A DNA stretch of 64,000 nt from the NCBI RefSeq assembly GCF_001613365.1, contig NZ_BDCF01000001.1:124001-188000 (forward strand), given 5' to 3'. The position numbers and the translations under genes were made by a program. A model generated the notes under the pieces. That model saw only the letters and a program-made list of their open reading frames with translations, had not been told where the DNA came from and searched no databases. Positions 36,380 through 44,944 of the stretch are shown one piece after another; positions within the stretch are counted from its first letter, which is position 1, and every line of letters begins with the position of its first letter. Origin of the DNA: Nocardia xishanensis NBRC 101358. GTDB taxonomy: Bacteria; Actinomycetota; Actinomycetes; Mycobacteriales; Mycobacteriaceae.

Positions 36380-39300
36380 GTGCAGATCGGGATACTTGGA
36401 CCATTCGAGGTTCGCGCGGACGACGGTGCTTTCGTCGATGTGCCGGGCGCGCGGCTGCGCGGACTGTTGATCGCCCTCGCGCTCGAACCAGGTCACGCGG
36501 TCCCGAAGGCGACGCTCATCGACTGGATCTGGGGTGAACAACCGCCCGCCGACGCGGCGAATGCATTGCAACGGTTGGTTTCCCGCCTGCGGAAGGTGCT
36601 GCCAGCAGGGTCGATCGAAGGTCAGACGGACGGATACCGGTTGCGGGTGGAACCCGATGCTGTCGATGCCGTGCGCTTCGAACGCCTTGTCGCCCAGGCG
36701 CCCACCGACGATCCGCGAGGGGTACAGCGGCTGCGCGATGCCCTCGCATTGTGGCGCGGAGCGGCCATGCAAGACGTCGGTCTCCAGGAGAGCGCGGCGT
36801 TCGACGCGGCGGTCACCCGGCTCGAAGGGCTACGCCTGACCGCCATGGAGGATCGGTTCGACGCGGAGATCAGTCTCGGCCACGGTGCGGAGCTGGTCAC
36901 GGAGCTGACCGACTCGGTGGCCGCGCATCCGGTGCGCGAACGGCTCGTCGCCGCGTTGATGCGTGCTCTCGTCGCGACCGGCCGCGACACCGAGGCGCTG
37001 CTCGTCTACGAGCGTACGAGAGAAACCCTGGCCGACGAGCTGGGCGTCGACCCGTCACCGGAGCTGTCCGAATTACACGTCGCGCTGCTGCGGGGCGAGC
37101 TGGGACGGCGGGAGGAGAACCGGAAGACGAACTTGCGCGCCGAGCTGACCAGCTTCGTCGGTAAGGACGCCGATATCGCAGCGGTCCGCGAACTCAACGC
37201 CGAACATCGGCTCACCACTCTGATCGGGCCGGGCGGCTCGGGGAAGACAAGACTGGCAACGGAAACCGCGCGCACGCTGATCGGCGATCTGCCGGACGGC
37301 GCCTGGCTCGTCGAACTCGCGGCCATCGGCGCCGACGGTGATGTGGCGCAAGCGACGCTCGCCGCGCTCGGACTGCGGGACGCGCTACTCGGCGAGGCGC
37401 CGGACGCGGAGCCGGCGGACCGAGTCGTCGCCGCACTTCGCGAGCGGGCGATGTTGCTGATTCTGGACAACTGCGAGCACGTGATCGAGTCAGCGGCGAC
37501 GTTCGCCCATCGAGTGCTCGGAGAGTGCCGTCGCCTGCGGATCCTGGCGACGAGCAGGGAGCCGCTCGGCATCACCGGTGAAGCGCTGTGGCCGGTTGTG
37601 CCGCTGGCCTTGCCGAAGGGGGACGCGGACTCGGCCGAGATCGCGTCCTCTCCGGCCGTCCGGCTGTTGCGGGACCGAGCGAGCGCGGTGCGCAAGGACC
37701 TCGCGACCGACGCCGGCACATTGGCGGCTTTGGCGCGCGTCTGCCGTGCGCTGGACGGAATGCCACTGGCGATCGAACTCGCCGCCGCCAGGTTGCGCAC
37801 CATGTCCCTCGATCAGCTCGCCAACCGACTCGACGACCGGTTCCGCCTGCTGACCGGCGGCAGTCGCACCGCGCTGCCGCGGCACCGGACGCTGCGCGCG
37901 GTGATCGACTGGAGCTGGGAGCTGCTCACCGACGCCGAACGGATGGTCCTGCGCAGGCTCTCGGTGTTCGCGGGCGGCGCGAGTCTGGAAGCGGCCGAAC
38001 GAGTTTGCGTGAAGGCGGGGGTCGGCAACGACGTCGAGACGTGGGAGGTGCTCGAGTTGCTGACTGCCCTGACCGAGAAATCGCTTGTGGTCACCGCGGG
38101 CGAGGGCGCGCCGCGCTACCGGATGCTCGGCACGATCAAGGAGTACGCCGAGCAGCGGCTCACGGAGGCGGGGGAATCGGATCTGGCGCGTCGCGCGCAT
38201 CTCGCGTACTTCACCGAACTCGCCGAAATCGCGGATCCGCAACTCCGCCGCGCCGACCAGTTGGCATGGCTCGCCACGCTCGAGGTCGAGCACGACAACA
38301 TCGCCGCCGCGATGCGCGGTGCGCTCGCGGCGGGCGAGGCAGTCGGCGCGATGCGGCTCGCCGCTGCCGCAGGCTGGTACTGGTGGCTCGGCGGACACAA
38401 AGCCGAGGGCAACGAGCTGATCACGGCGGCCGCTGCCCTGCCAGGCGAGGTGGCCGACGAGATCCGGGCCGTGGTGTACGCGTTGGTCATACAGTTCGTG
38501 ATCTCCGGGCCGCAGAGTGACCAGTACCGGGCGCAGGAGTGGATCCGCGAAGCTTACGAATACAGCCGACATGCGCAGAGCCATCACCCAGTGCTGAAAT
38601 TCACCGCCCCACTGGAACGCATGTTGCAAGGACCGGACGCGATCCTGCCCGCGTGGGAATCGCTGTTGGCCGACGAGGACCCCTGGGTACGCGCCCTCGG
38701 CCGGCTGCAGCTCGGCAAATTGCGCATCCAGCTCGGCCAGGGCGGCCGGGACGCGGACACCTATCTCGAGACGGCGCTCACCGAGTTCCGCGCGCTCGGC
38801 GAACGGTGGGGGATTTCGTTCGCCCAGACCGAGCTGGCGAATCGAATCGCCATGCGCGGCGAGTTCGACGCCGCGTGCGAGCATTACGAGCAGGCGATCG
38901 CGGTCGTCACCGAGATCGGCGCAATCGAGGACGTCGTGCCGATGCGGTCACGGCAGGCCCAGTTGTACTGGCTGTTGGGCGATGCGAAGTCGAGCTCGGC
39001 GGCGATGGCCGAGGCACAGCGGTCCGCGCAACGCGTCGCCTGGCCGAATGTGCTTGCCGAGCTGGCACTGTCGAAGGCAGAGCTCGCGCGCTGGAGCGGC
39101 GACGCCGAGCAGGCACACAGGCAACTCGACATCGCGACATCGATGCTGGGTGATGCGGCCGAGCATGCAATCGGCCGCGCGATGAATCATGATCTGCTCG
39201 GCTATCTTGCCGAGGACCTCGACGCGGCTCGGGAACACCGCGTCACGGCCTTCCATGCAGCGTCCGAGGCTGGGCACGCACCCCTGATCGCCCGGGCGCT

Positions 39301-39529
39301 CGTGGGAATCGCGGATCTGGCGCTGCGCGAGGAACAGTACGAGCAAGCCGCGCGGCTGCTCGCGGCGAGCGCGGGCGTGCTCGGTCTATCGGATCGTTCC
39401 CAACCGGATGTGACCAGGATCGAGCAGGTTACCCGAAATCGCCTCGGCGACACAGGGTTCACCGAGGCGACTCAGCAAGGGGCGCAGGCGAGCTGGCAGG
39501 AGTTGGCCGCGGTCACGCTCGTTTGCTGA
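36380..39529 (+). CDS. AfsR/SARP-family transcriptional regulator with NB-ARC ATPase
   Basis: A 1049-aa regulator. An OmpR-like DNA-binding domain covers about residues 1-85, the BTAD helical domain about 90-245, an NB-ARC ATPase about 255-560 with the P-loop GPGGSGKTRLA near residue 282 and a Walker B LLILDNCEHV, and TPR-like repeats follow to the end. The GTG at 36380 opens the DNA-binding domain (VQIGILGPFEV). It has no clear ribosome site. It faces the P450 operon, and its last 17 bases overlap the convergent ABC permease. It probably binds the three heptamer arrays in this locus. Confidence 0.92.
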   Translation: MQIGILGPFEVRADDGAFVDVPGARLRGLLIALALEPGHAVPKATLIDWIWGEQPPADAANALQRLVSRLRKVLPAGSIEGQTDGYRLRVEPDAVDAVRFERLVAQAPTDDPRGVQRLRDALALWRGAAMQDVGLQESAAFDAAVTRLEGLRLTAMEDRFDAEISLGHGAELVTELTDSVAAHPVRERLVAALMRALVATGRDTEALLVYERTRETLADELGVDPSPELSELHVALLRGELGRREENRKTNLRAELTSFVGKDADIAAVRELNAEHRLTTLIGPGGSGKTRLATETARTLIGDLPDGAWLVELAAIGADGDVAQATLAALGLRDALLGEAPDAEPADRVVAALRERAMLLILDNCEHVIESAATFAHRVLGECRRLRILATSREPLGITGEALWPVVPLALPKGDADSAEIASSPAVRLLRDRASAVRKDLATDAGTLAALARVCRALDGMPLAIELAAARLRTMSLDQLANRLDDRFRLLTGGSRTALPRHRTLRAVIDWSWELLTDAERMVLRRLSVFAGGASLEAAERVCVKAGVGNDVETWEVLELLTALTEKSLVVTAGEGAPRYRMLGTIKEYAEQRLTEAGESDLARRAHLAYFTELAEIADPQLRRADQLAWLATLEVEHDNIAAAMRGALAAGEAVGAMRLAAAAGWYWWLGGHKAEGNELITAAAALPGEVADEIRAVVYALVIQFVISGPQSDQYRAQEWIREAYEYSRHAQSHHPVLKFTAPLERMLQGPDAILPAWESLLADEDPWVRALGRLQLGKLRIQLGQGGRDADTYLETALTEFRALGERWGISFAQTELANRIAMRGEFDAACEHYEQAIAVVTEIGAIEDVVPMRSRQAQLYWLLGDAKSSSAAMAEAQRSAQRVAWPNVLAELALSKAELARWSGDAEQAHRQLDIATSMLGDAAEHAIGRAMNHDLLGYLAEDLDAAREHRVTAFHAASEAGHAPLIARALVGIADLALREEQYEQAARLLAASAGVLGLSDRSQPDVTRIEQVTRNRLGDTGFTEATQQGAQASWQELAAVTLVC

Positions 39530-40262
39530 AAGTGGAACGCGCCCAGAGGAATCCGACGAGAGCTATGCCGGCGCACCAAGCGATGGCGGTGATCGCGTCT
39601 CCGGTGTTCGGTGTGCCGACGAGCAATCCGCGCAGGGTCTCGATGATCGGCGTGAATGGCTGGTACTCCGCGAACTGCCGCAGTCCAGGCCCCATCTTCT
39701 CGGCCGGCACGATCGCGCTGCTGAAGAACGGCAGCATGACCAGCGGCACGGAGGCCATGCCCGCCGTTTCCGGAGACTTCGCCGCCAATCCCAAGGCGAC
39801 CGTGAGCCAGCTTGCCGCGAAACCGAGCAGCACGACGATGCCGACCACGCCGAGCCAGTCCAGAAGACTCGCCGAAGGACTGAATCCCAGCAGGAAGGCC
39901 ACCCCGACGAGAGCTGTGATGGCGATCAGATTGGTCAGCACGGTGGCGATGACATGACCACTCAACACCGCGCCACGAGAGACGTCCATGACCTTGAACC
40001 GGTTGATGATGCCGTTCGTCATGTCGGAGTTCACCGCGGTGGCGGTGGCCCCCAGTCCGTAGCAGACCGCCAGCAGAATCAGGCCTGGCGTCGCGTAGTC
40101 GATGTAGTCGACGCCGACGTCGAAGGCGTCGCCGAACATGTACACGAACATCAGCATGATGATGATCGGCATCAGGACCGCGTTGAATACCGAGGTCGGG
40201 TTCCGGGTGATGTGTACGAAGTTGCGGCGCAACATCACCATCGAATGGGGCTTGGCACTCAT
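39513..40262 (-). CDS. ABC-2 type permease, DrrB-like
   Basis: A 249-aa membrane subunit with six helices and the ABC-2 pattern of drug exporters. It has an N-terminal amphipathic segment (MLRRNFVHITRNPTSVFNAV), a central helix pair, and the conserved LMLPFFSSAIVPAEKMGPGLRQ-type region near residue 175. ATG 40262 overlaps the ATPase stop (ATGA). With the ATPase it forms a two-component exporter like DrrAB. Probably it expels the compound handled by the P450 and hydrolase, or gives resistance to it. Confidence 0.88.
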   Translation of the reverse strand: MSAKPHSMVMLRRNFVHITRNPTSVFNAVLMPIIIMLMFVYMFGDAFDVGVDYIDYATPGLILLAVCYGLGATATAVNSDMTNGIINRFKVMDVSRGAVLSGHVIATVLTNLIAITALVGVAFLLGFSPSASLLDWLGVVGIVVLLGFAASWLTVALGLAAKSPETAGMASVPLVMLPFFSSAIVPAEKMGPGLRQFAEYQPFTPIIETLRGLLVGTPNTGDAITAIAWCAGIALVGFLWARSTFSKRA

Positions 40263-41200
40263 TTCGCTTCCACCTCCGTGGCGTGGCCCGTCAGGGCGAG
40301 GAAAACATCGTCGAGGTCGGGGGTGTGCACAGAGAACTCTTCGGCGCTGAGGGAGTATTCGTCGAGCCGGTCCAGCAGGGCCCTGAGCGATTTCGTGCCG
40401 CCATCGCTGGGGACCCGCAGGGTCAGTGCCTCGTGGTCCGGGGTGGAGTCGGGGAACAGACGCGTAGCCGCGTCGAGTTGGGCGACGTCGGTGAACCGGA
40501 GCCGGACGTGCGTCCCGGGGGTCTGGCGCTTGAGTTCGTCGGGGGTGCCCTGGGCGACCAGGCGGCCCTGGTCGAGCACCGCGATCCGGTCGGCGAGCTG
40601 ATCGGCTTCCTCGAGGTACTGGGTGGTGAGGAAGATGGTCACACCGTCGGCCACCAGGTCGCGGATGATCGACCACATCGTGCGGCGGCTGCGCGGGTCG
40701 AGGCCCGTCGTCGGTTCGTCCAGGAAGATGATCCGCGGGTTCCCGACGAGCGTCATCGCCAGGTCGAGCTTCCGGCGCATACCGCCGGAGTAGGTCGACG
40801 CGGGCTTCTTCGCCGCCTCCACCAGATCGAAGCGTTCCAGCAGCTCTGTGACGGTTCGCTTGCCGTCCTCGGCGGAAACCCCGTTGAGGTCCACCATCAG
40901 CTGCAGGTTCTCCTGCCCCGTCAGCAGCTCGTCCACCGCCGCGAACTGGCCGGTGACCCCGATCGCCGCGCGCACCGCCTTGGCCTCGGTCGCGACGTCG
41001 TGGCCTGCAACGCGTACCGACCCGCCATCGGCTTTCGTCAACGTGCTCAGCACATTCACCGTCGTCGTCTTACCCGCTCCATTCGGACCGAGCAGCGAAA
41101 AGATCGTTCCCGCAGGAACATCCAGATCGATGCCGTCGAGCACGACCTTGTCCCCGTATGCCTTCCGCAGCCCTGACGCCGCGATCGCCGAATTACTCAT
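40259..41200 (-). CDS. ABC transporter ATP-binding protein, DrrA-like
   Basis: A 313-aa ATPase of the daunorubicin-resistance type. Walker A is LGPNGAGKTTT, the Q-loop is in GVTGQFAAVDELLTG, the signature is YSGGMRRKLD, Walker B is IIFLDEPTTGLD, and the C-terminal 90 residues match the DrrA extension. ATG 41200 has the conserved promoter block touching it, so the mRNA should be leaderless. It is divergent from the alpha/beta hydrolase across a mirrored operator. Confidence 0.93.
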   Translation of the reverse strand: MSNSAIAASGLRKAYGDKVVLDGIDLDVPAGTIFSLLGPNGAGKTTTVNVLSTLTKADGGSVRVAGHDVATEAKAVRAAIGVTGQFAAVDELLTGQENLQLMVDLNGVSAEDGKRTVTELLERFDLVEAAKKPASTYSGGMRRKLDLAMTLVGNPRIIFLDEPTTGLDPRSRRTMWSIIRDLVADGVTIFLTTQYLEEADQLADRIAVLDQGRLVAQGTPDELKRQTPGTHVRLRFTDVAQLDAATRLFPDSTPDHEALTLRVPSDGGTKSLRALLDRLDEYSLSAEEFSVHTPDLDDVFLALTGHATEVEAK

Positions 41201-41215
41201 GCGACCACCATCGGC
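41201..41215 (-). promoter_or_regulatory. Conserved promoter block of the ABC exporter
   Basis: On the minus strand GCCGATGGTGGTCGC directly precedes the ATPase ATG. It begins 7 bases after the nearest heptamer, as in the P450 promoter. One base differs from the P450 block. Confidence 0.6.
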
Positions 41216-41222
41216 ACACGGC

Positions 41223-41296
41223 CTGACACCGACCTGTCACGCTCCTGACACGGTGTTCCACCTGGCCGCGTCAGGAGCGTGACAGGCCGGTGTCAG
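41223..41296. promoter_or_regulatory. Mirrored pair of SARP-type heptamer arrays
   Basis: The left array has CTGACAC, CTGTCAC and CTGACAC at 41223, 41234 and 41245. The right array carries the same three on the opposite strand at 41268, 41279 and 41290 (the first with one change). Each is at exact 11-bp spacing. Together they form an inverted repeat of about 29-base arms around a 16-base centre. Both flanking start codons are 23 bases away. Confidence 0.82.
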
Positions 41297-41303
41297 GCGG
41301 GGC

Positions 41304-41318
41304 GCCGAAAGTGGTTGC
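41304..41318 (+). promoter_or_regulatory. Conserved promoter block of the alpha/beta hydrolase
   Basis: GCCGAAAGTGGTTGC starts 7 bases after the last heptamer and ends one base before the ATG at 41320. It matches the blocks of the P450 and ABC promoters at 12 or more of 15 positions, with GAAAGT as the likely -10. Confidence 0.6.
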
Positions 41319-41319
41319 C

Positions 41320-42138
41320 ATGACGACGAACAGCATCTCCTCGGCCGATTCGAACTGGACCGGCATGGTGCCGGTCGACGATACGGCCTTGGCGGTCACC
41401 GACACCGGCGGTCCCGGTATCCCCCTGCTCTACCTCAACGGCCAGTTCGCCACTCAGGGTTACTGGCGGCGGGTCCTCGCCGACCTCGGTCCCGAATTCC
41501 GGCACATCACATACGACGAGCGGGCTCGCGGCAAGAAATCGAAGCTTTCGGCGGACTATTCGTTCGAGGCGTGTGTGCGGGATGTCGACGCCGTTCTCGC
41601 GGCCAGAGGTGTGGACCGGGCACTGGTGGTTGGCTGGTCCTACGGAGCGTTCGTCGGGGCGCACTGGGCCAGCCGGAACCCGGACCGTGCCATAGGTGCG
41701 GTCCTGGTGGACGGCGCGCAACCCTACGACTGGCTCGACGAGGCCATGGAGCAGCGAATCCGCAAGCTGTTCAAGCGCCTTGGCTGGATCACGCCGCTGC
41801 TGCGCCCGACGGGCCTGACCCCGCGAATGTCCGCCGCGCAGCAGGCCGAATGCAACATCGAACTCGGCAAAGTTTCGCGCGTCAGCGAACTGGGCCCCGT
41901 GTTGGACGACATCATCGTCCCGACGCGGTACGTGCTTGCTTCTGGCTCGTCCTTCGGAAGCCGCTGCGACGAGCAGGAACGCATCCGCGCAAGCCTCGAC
42001 GCGGTATGCGCACGCAATCCGAACCTTCGCATCAGCGCCAAGGTCGCCAGCAACCACGACCACGTCCTGCGCAAGGACTTTCACGCCATCGCGGAGGCCG
42101 TGCGCGAGGTCGCCGCATTCGACCGCTCGGGCCACTGA
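41320..42138 (+). CDS. Alpha/beta hydrolase
   Basis: A 272-aa cytoplasmic alpha/beta hydrolase. The oxyanion region is LYLNGQFATQGYW, the nucleophile elbow is VVGWSYGAF (Ser near residue 110), and the C-terminal His is in SNHDHVL. The acid residue is not certain. The family holds esterases, epoxide hydrolases and haloperoxidase-like enzymes, so the reaction is open. ATG 41320 stands directly after the promoter block. It shares the mirrored SARP operator with the exporter and ends at a strong terminator. Confidence 0.85.
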   Translation: MTTNSISSADSNWTGMVPVDDTALAVTDTGGPGIPLLYLNGQFATQGYWRRVLADLGPEFRHITYDERARGKKSKLSADYSFEACVRDVDAVLAARGVDRALVVGWSYGAFVGAHWASRNPDRAIGAVLVDGAQPYDWLDEAMEQRIRKLFKRLGWITPLLRPTGLTPRMSAAQQAECNIELGKVSRVSELGPVLDDIIVPTRYVLASGSSFGSRCDEQERIRASLDAVCARNPNLRISAKVASNHDHVLRKDFHAIAEAVREVAAFDRSGH

Positions 42139-42258
42139 GGAATCTCCGGACTACGCCCGGCATGACCCGCAAGATCACCGGACCCATCGACGCCGCCTGA
42201 TAGAACGCCGACCCGCAACCACGAATACGACTGCGCGCCCGTAGAACCCGCGACACCC

Positions 42259-42300
42259 ACAAGTGGCGAGTGCTCTTCACGAGCACTCGCCACTTTGTGT
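42259..42300 (+). terminator. Strong hairpin terminator after the alpha/beta hydrolase
   Basis: Fifteen-base perfect arms (42261-42275, 42281-42295) enclose a TTCAC loop, followed by TGTGTTGG. It marks the right boundary of the SARP locus. Confidence 0.85.
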
Positions 42301-42636
42301 TGGGCCAACGTTTCCCGACCTGAGGCCGAGGCGAAACCGGCGGCTGAATACCGTCGCCGGACGACAACGCGCTGTGTCGGTAAGACCTTCGGACTGCATG
42401 TTGTTGAGCGGATCACCGAGACCCTTTCCAAGTGGTAGCTCCACGTACCCCTTGGTAGGTTTCGGCTTGTTCGCGCAGCGTGGCGCGACACCCTCGGTCT
42501 TCGACTCTCGGGACCTTCCACCGATCCACAGTTTGTGCGCCTCTTCCGTCGCGGAAGCAGGCGGGAATCTTCATACCCACTTGCCGCCGATTTCGCGGTC
42601 ATTCCCGGAATCGGCGGCGGCACCGATGGAGTTTTC
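42301..42636. other. Gene-poor stretch before the MFS gene
   Basis: Together with 42139-42258 this is a gap of about 500 bases. Codon use in all frames is mixed and no family is recognised. One plus-strand frame at about 42300-42438 reads like a protein end (GLHVVERITETLSKW) but has no start or homology I can name. The MFS ribosome site GGAG lies at the right end. Confidence 0.35.
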
Positions 42637-43821
42637 ATGACACGCGCAATCGCGCCGGCTTTGGAACGCGCGCGAGATATACCCGACGCCGTAGTGCGGA
42701 GTCGTGGCTTGTTGACGGGATACTTCGCCGGACTCGGCGTTGTGATGGCCGTCTGGGGAACCCGGATTCCGGCGGTTCAGGCGTCCGCCGGGTTGGACAC
42801 CGCGGGACTGGCCGCGGTACTGCTCGCCGCCGCGGTCGGCATGGTCGCCGGCCTCCAGATCGGTGGTCGGCTCGCCGAACCCGCCCGGCTTTCACAGCTT
42901 TTGACCGGCGGCGCATTCGGCCTCGCCGTCAGCCTCGCGTTGGTCGGCGCCTGCCGAAATCCGCTCGCGCTCGCCGCCGCGGCGCTGCTCTTCGGCGCCG
43001 CGCACGGTGTGCTGGACGTCGCGGCGAACGCCGCCGCGGTTCGATGCCAGGAGGCATACGGTCGCCCGATCATGTCGGGCCTCCATGCGGCCTACAGCCT
43101 CGGCGCGCTGGGCGGGGCGGTGCTCGCCGCCGTCACCGCGCACGATTCGCACACCTACATCTTCGGCGTCACCGCGACGGTGATGATCGTCGCCACGGCC
43201 GCGGTGGCGCCGATTACCCGCTGTGTCGGAGAGCCGACCGCTGACCTCGGTCCGGTGGAAGCACTGACGCCGAGTTTGCCCGGATTTTCCCGGTCCCGAG
43301 TTTGGCTGTTGGGCTTGCTGGCCGCCGCGTGTCTGCTCGGCGAAGGCGCTGCCGCCGATTGGTCGGCGGTCCATCTCGGTGGGCTGCACGCGTCTCCCGC
43401 GGCCGCTGCCGCCGCGTACGCCGGATACAGCGCGGCCATGGCGGGCGGCCGCCTCGTCGGTGATCGGCTCATCGCGCGCTTCGGTGTGCCGAGAGTTGTT
43501 CGGACAGGCGCGATTCTGGCCTCGGCCGGACTCATCGCGGGCCTGTCGGTGGCCGATGTGCCGTTCGCGTTGGCCGGCTGGGCCGTTTTCGGCCTCGGCC
43601 TGTCGGTCACGATTCCCTCCCTGTTCAGCGCGGCCGGAGCGGGTGGTCCTCGCGCGGTCGCCACCGTTGCCGTGACCGGCTATCTCGGTCTCCTCGCGGG
43701 ACCGGCGCTCATCGGCGCCTTGGCCAGCGCGACGACCCTGCCCACTGCCCTCATACTGCCCGCCCTGCTCGCCGCAGGCGTGGCTGTCCTGTCCCACAGA
43801 GCCTTGGAGAACCGGTGGTAA
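42637..43821 (+). CDS. MFS transporter, YbjJ-like
   Basis: A 394-aa major-facilitator protein with twelve predicted helices. The N-terminal helix TGYFAGLGVVMAVWGTRIP and the conserved WGTRIP are typical of the group that includes E. coli YbjJ. A GRLVGDRLIARFG loop between helices 8 and 9 is the second MFS motif A copy. ATG 42637 follows GGAG at 5 bases. Its stop overlaps the HAD gene start, so both are coupled. The substrate is unknown. Confidence 0.82.
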   Translation: MTRAIAPALERARDIPDAVVRSRGLLTGYFAGLGVVMAVWGTRIPAVQASAGLDTAGLAAVLLAAAVGMVAGLQIGGRLAEPARLSQLLTGGAFGLAVSLALVGACRNPLALAAAALLFGAAHGVLDVAANAAAVRCQEAYGRPIMSGLHAAYSLGALGGAVLAAVTAHDSHTYIFGVTATVMIVATAAVAPITRCVGEPTADLGPVEALTPSLPGFSRSRVWLLGLLAAACLLGEGAAADWSAVHLGGLHASPAAAAAAYAGYSAAMAGGRLVGDRLIARFGVPRVVRTGAILASAGLIAGLSVADVPFALAGWAVFGLGLSVTIPSLFSAAGAGGPRAVATVAVTGYLGLLAGPALIGALASATTLPTALILPALLAAGVAVLSHRALENRW

Positions 43822-44459
43822 CCGCACTATCTCACCAGCCCGCGGAACTCGACGCGGTCATCTTCGACTACAACGGCGTCATCGGCCTGCAACCCACCGT
43901 TCCGATGTGGAGCGGCCTCGCCGAACTCGCCGGGTGGCGCGCAGACCAGCTCGGACTGTTCCAGCAGGCTTTCTGGAGCGCCCGCGAACCCTACGACTCC
44001 GGCGAGTCCGACGACGCGGACTTCTGGACCGCCGTGCTCGGTCATCGCCCTCACCCGGAACTGCTCACCCGATTGTGTGCCGTCGACACCGGGATGTGGA
44101 CCTCGACCGACGACCGCGTCGTCGCACTCTTGCACCAGGCCCAGCGGGCGGATATCCCCATGGTGCTGCTCTCGAACGCGCCCCATCCGGTGGGCGATGC
44201 CCTCGACGCCTCCGACTGGCGCACTCTGATGACCGACGCCCTCTACTCGGCCCGGCTCGGCATGAACAAACCTCACCCCGACACCTACCGAAACGCACTC
44301 GCCGCCACTGGCGTTCGCGATCCCGGCCGCGTGCTGTTCATCGACGACCGCGCCGACAATTGCCAAGCCGCCGCCCGCATCGGTCTGCGCACGCTCCACT
44401 ACACCGGCACACCCACCGACATCGAAGACCACCTCCGCCTCGCCACGGTCGCCGCGTAG
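43815..44459 (+). CDS. HAD-superfamily hydrolase, translationally coupled to the MFS gene
   Basis: A 214-aa phosphatase-like protein with a helical cap (HAD subfamily IA). Motif I is DYNGVI near residue 18: the nucleophile Asp is present but the usual second Asp is Asn, which may change or lower phosphatase activity. Motif II is in LLSNAPH, the Lys in MNKPHPDTY, and motif IV is LFIDDRADNC. GTG 43815 lies inside the stop region of the MFS gene. E. coli ybjI/ybjJ offers a similar transporter-HAD pairing. Confidence 0.8.
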   Translation: MVTALSHQPAELDAVIFDYNGVIGLQPTVPMWSGLAELAGWRADQLGLFQQAFWSAREPYDSGESDDADFWTAVLGHRPHPELLTRLCAVDTGMWTSTDDRVVALLHQAQRADIPMVLLSNAPHPVGDALDASDWRTLMTDALYSARLGMNKPHPDTYRNALAATGVRDPGRVLFIDDRADNCQAAARIGLRTLHYTGTPTDIEDHLRLATVAA

Positions 44460-44584
44460 GTTCCCGAGTCGTCACGGGGAACCTCCCAACTCCGCTGTCG
44501 GCCGGTGATCGGCACGAGCCTCGCCAGTGACTCGCGAAGCCATGGTCACCGCTCGCGCCTATCCGGCCGGCACGCGGCCGAACC

Positions 44585-44887
44585 GCCCTGCCCGACGCGT
44601 TGCGCCGCACCCTGACCTGGGACCAGGGCTACGAAATGGCCGAACACGCCGCCTTCACCATCGCCACCGGCGTCCCGGTCTACTTCTGCGACCCCAAAAG
44701 CCCCTGGCAGCGGGGCAGCAACGAGAACACCAACGGCCTTTTCCGCCAATACCTTCCCCGACACCTCGACTTACGCACCTACAGCCAAACCGACCTGGAC
44801 GCCATCGCCGACGAACTCAACGGCCGTCCTCGACAAACCCTCGGGTTCCGCACACCATCAGAAGCACTCGAAGAAGTGTTGCAATGA
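44585..44887 (+). pseudogene. IS30-family transposase, C-terminal fragment
   Basis: About 100 codons match the end of IS30 transposases. They run from LPDALRRTLTWDQGYEM with the second catalytic Asp, through VYFCDPKSPWQRGSNENTNG with the catalytic Glu, to LGFRTPSEAL near the end. The helix-turn-helix and first Asp are missing and no intact terminal inverted repeats are seen. It is a dead remnant between the HAD gene and the MerR gene. Confidence 0.85.
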
Positions 44888-44944
44888 CCGCCTGAGCCCG
44901 CAGGCAAGAAGGTACATTTGGCACGTTCGGCGGCGTGGTGTCGA

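Noticed and set aside
34776..42138. Calling the SARP locus a full antibiotic biosynthetic cluster
   Set aside because: No polyketide, peptide or terpene synthase is present in the window. Only tailoring, transport and regulation are seen.
42263..42640. Plus and minus frames of 110-185 codons before the MFS gene
   Set aside because: Pro/Arg/Ser-rich without domains. They run through the terminator hairpin and have no start signals.
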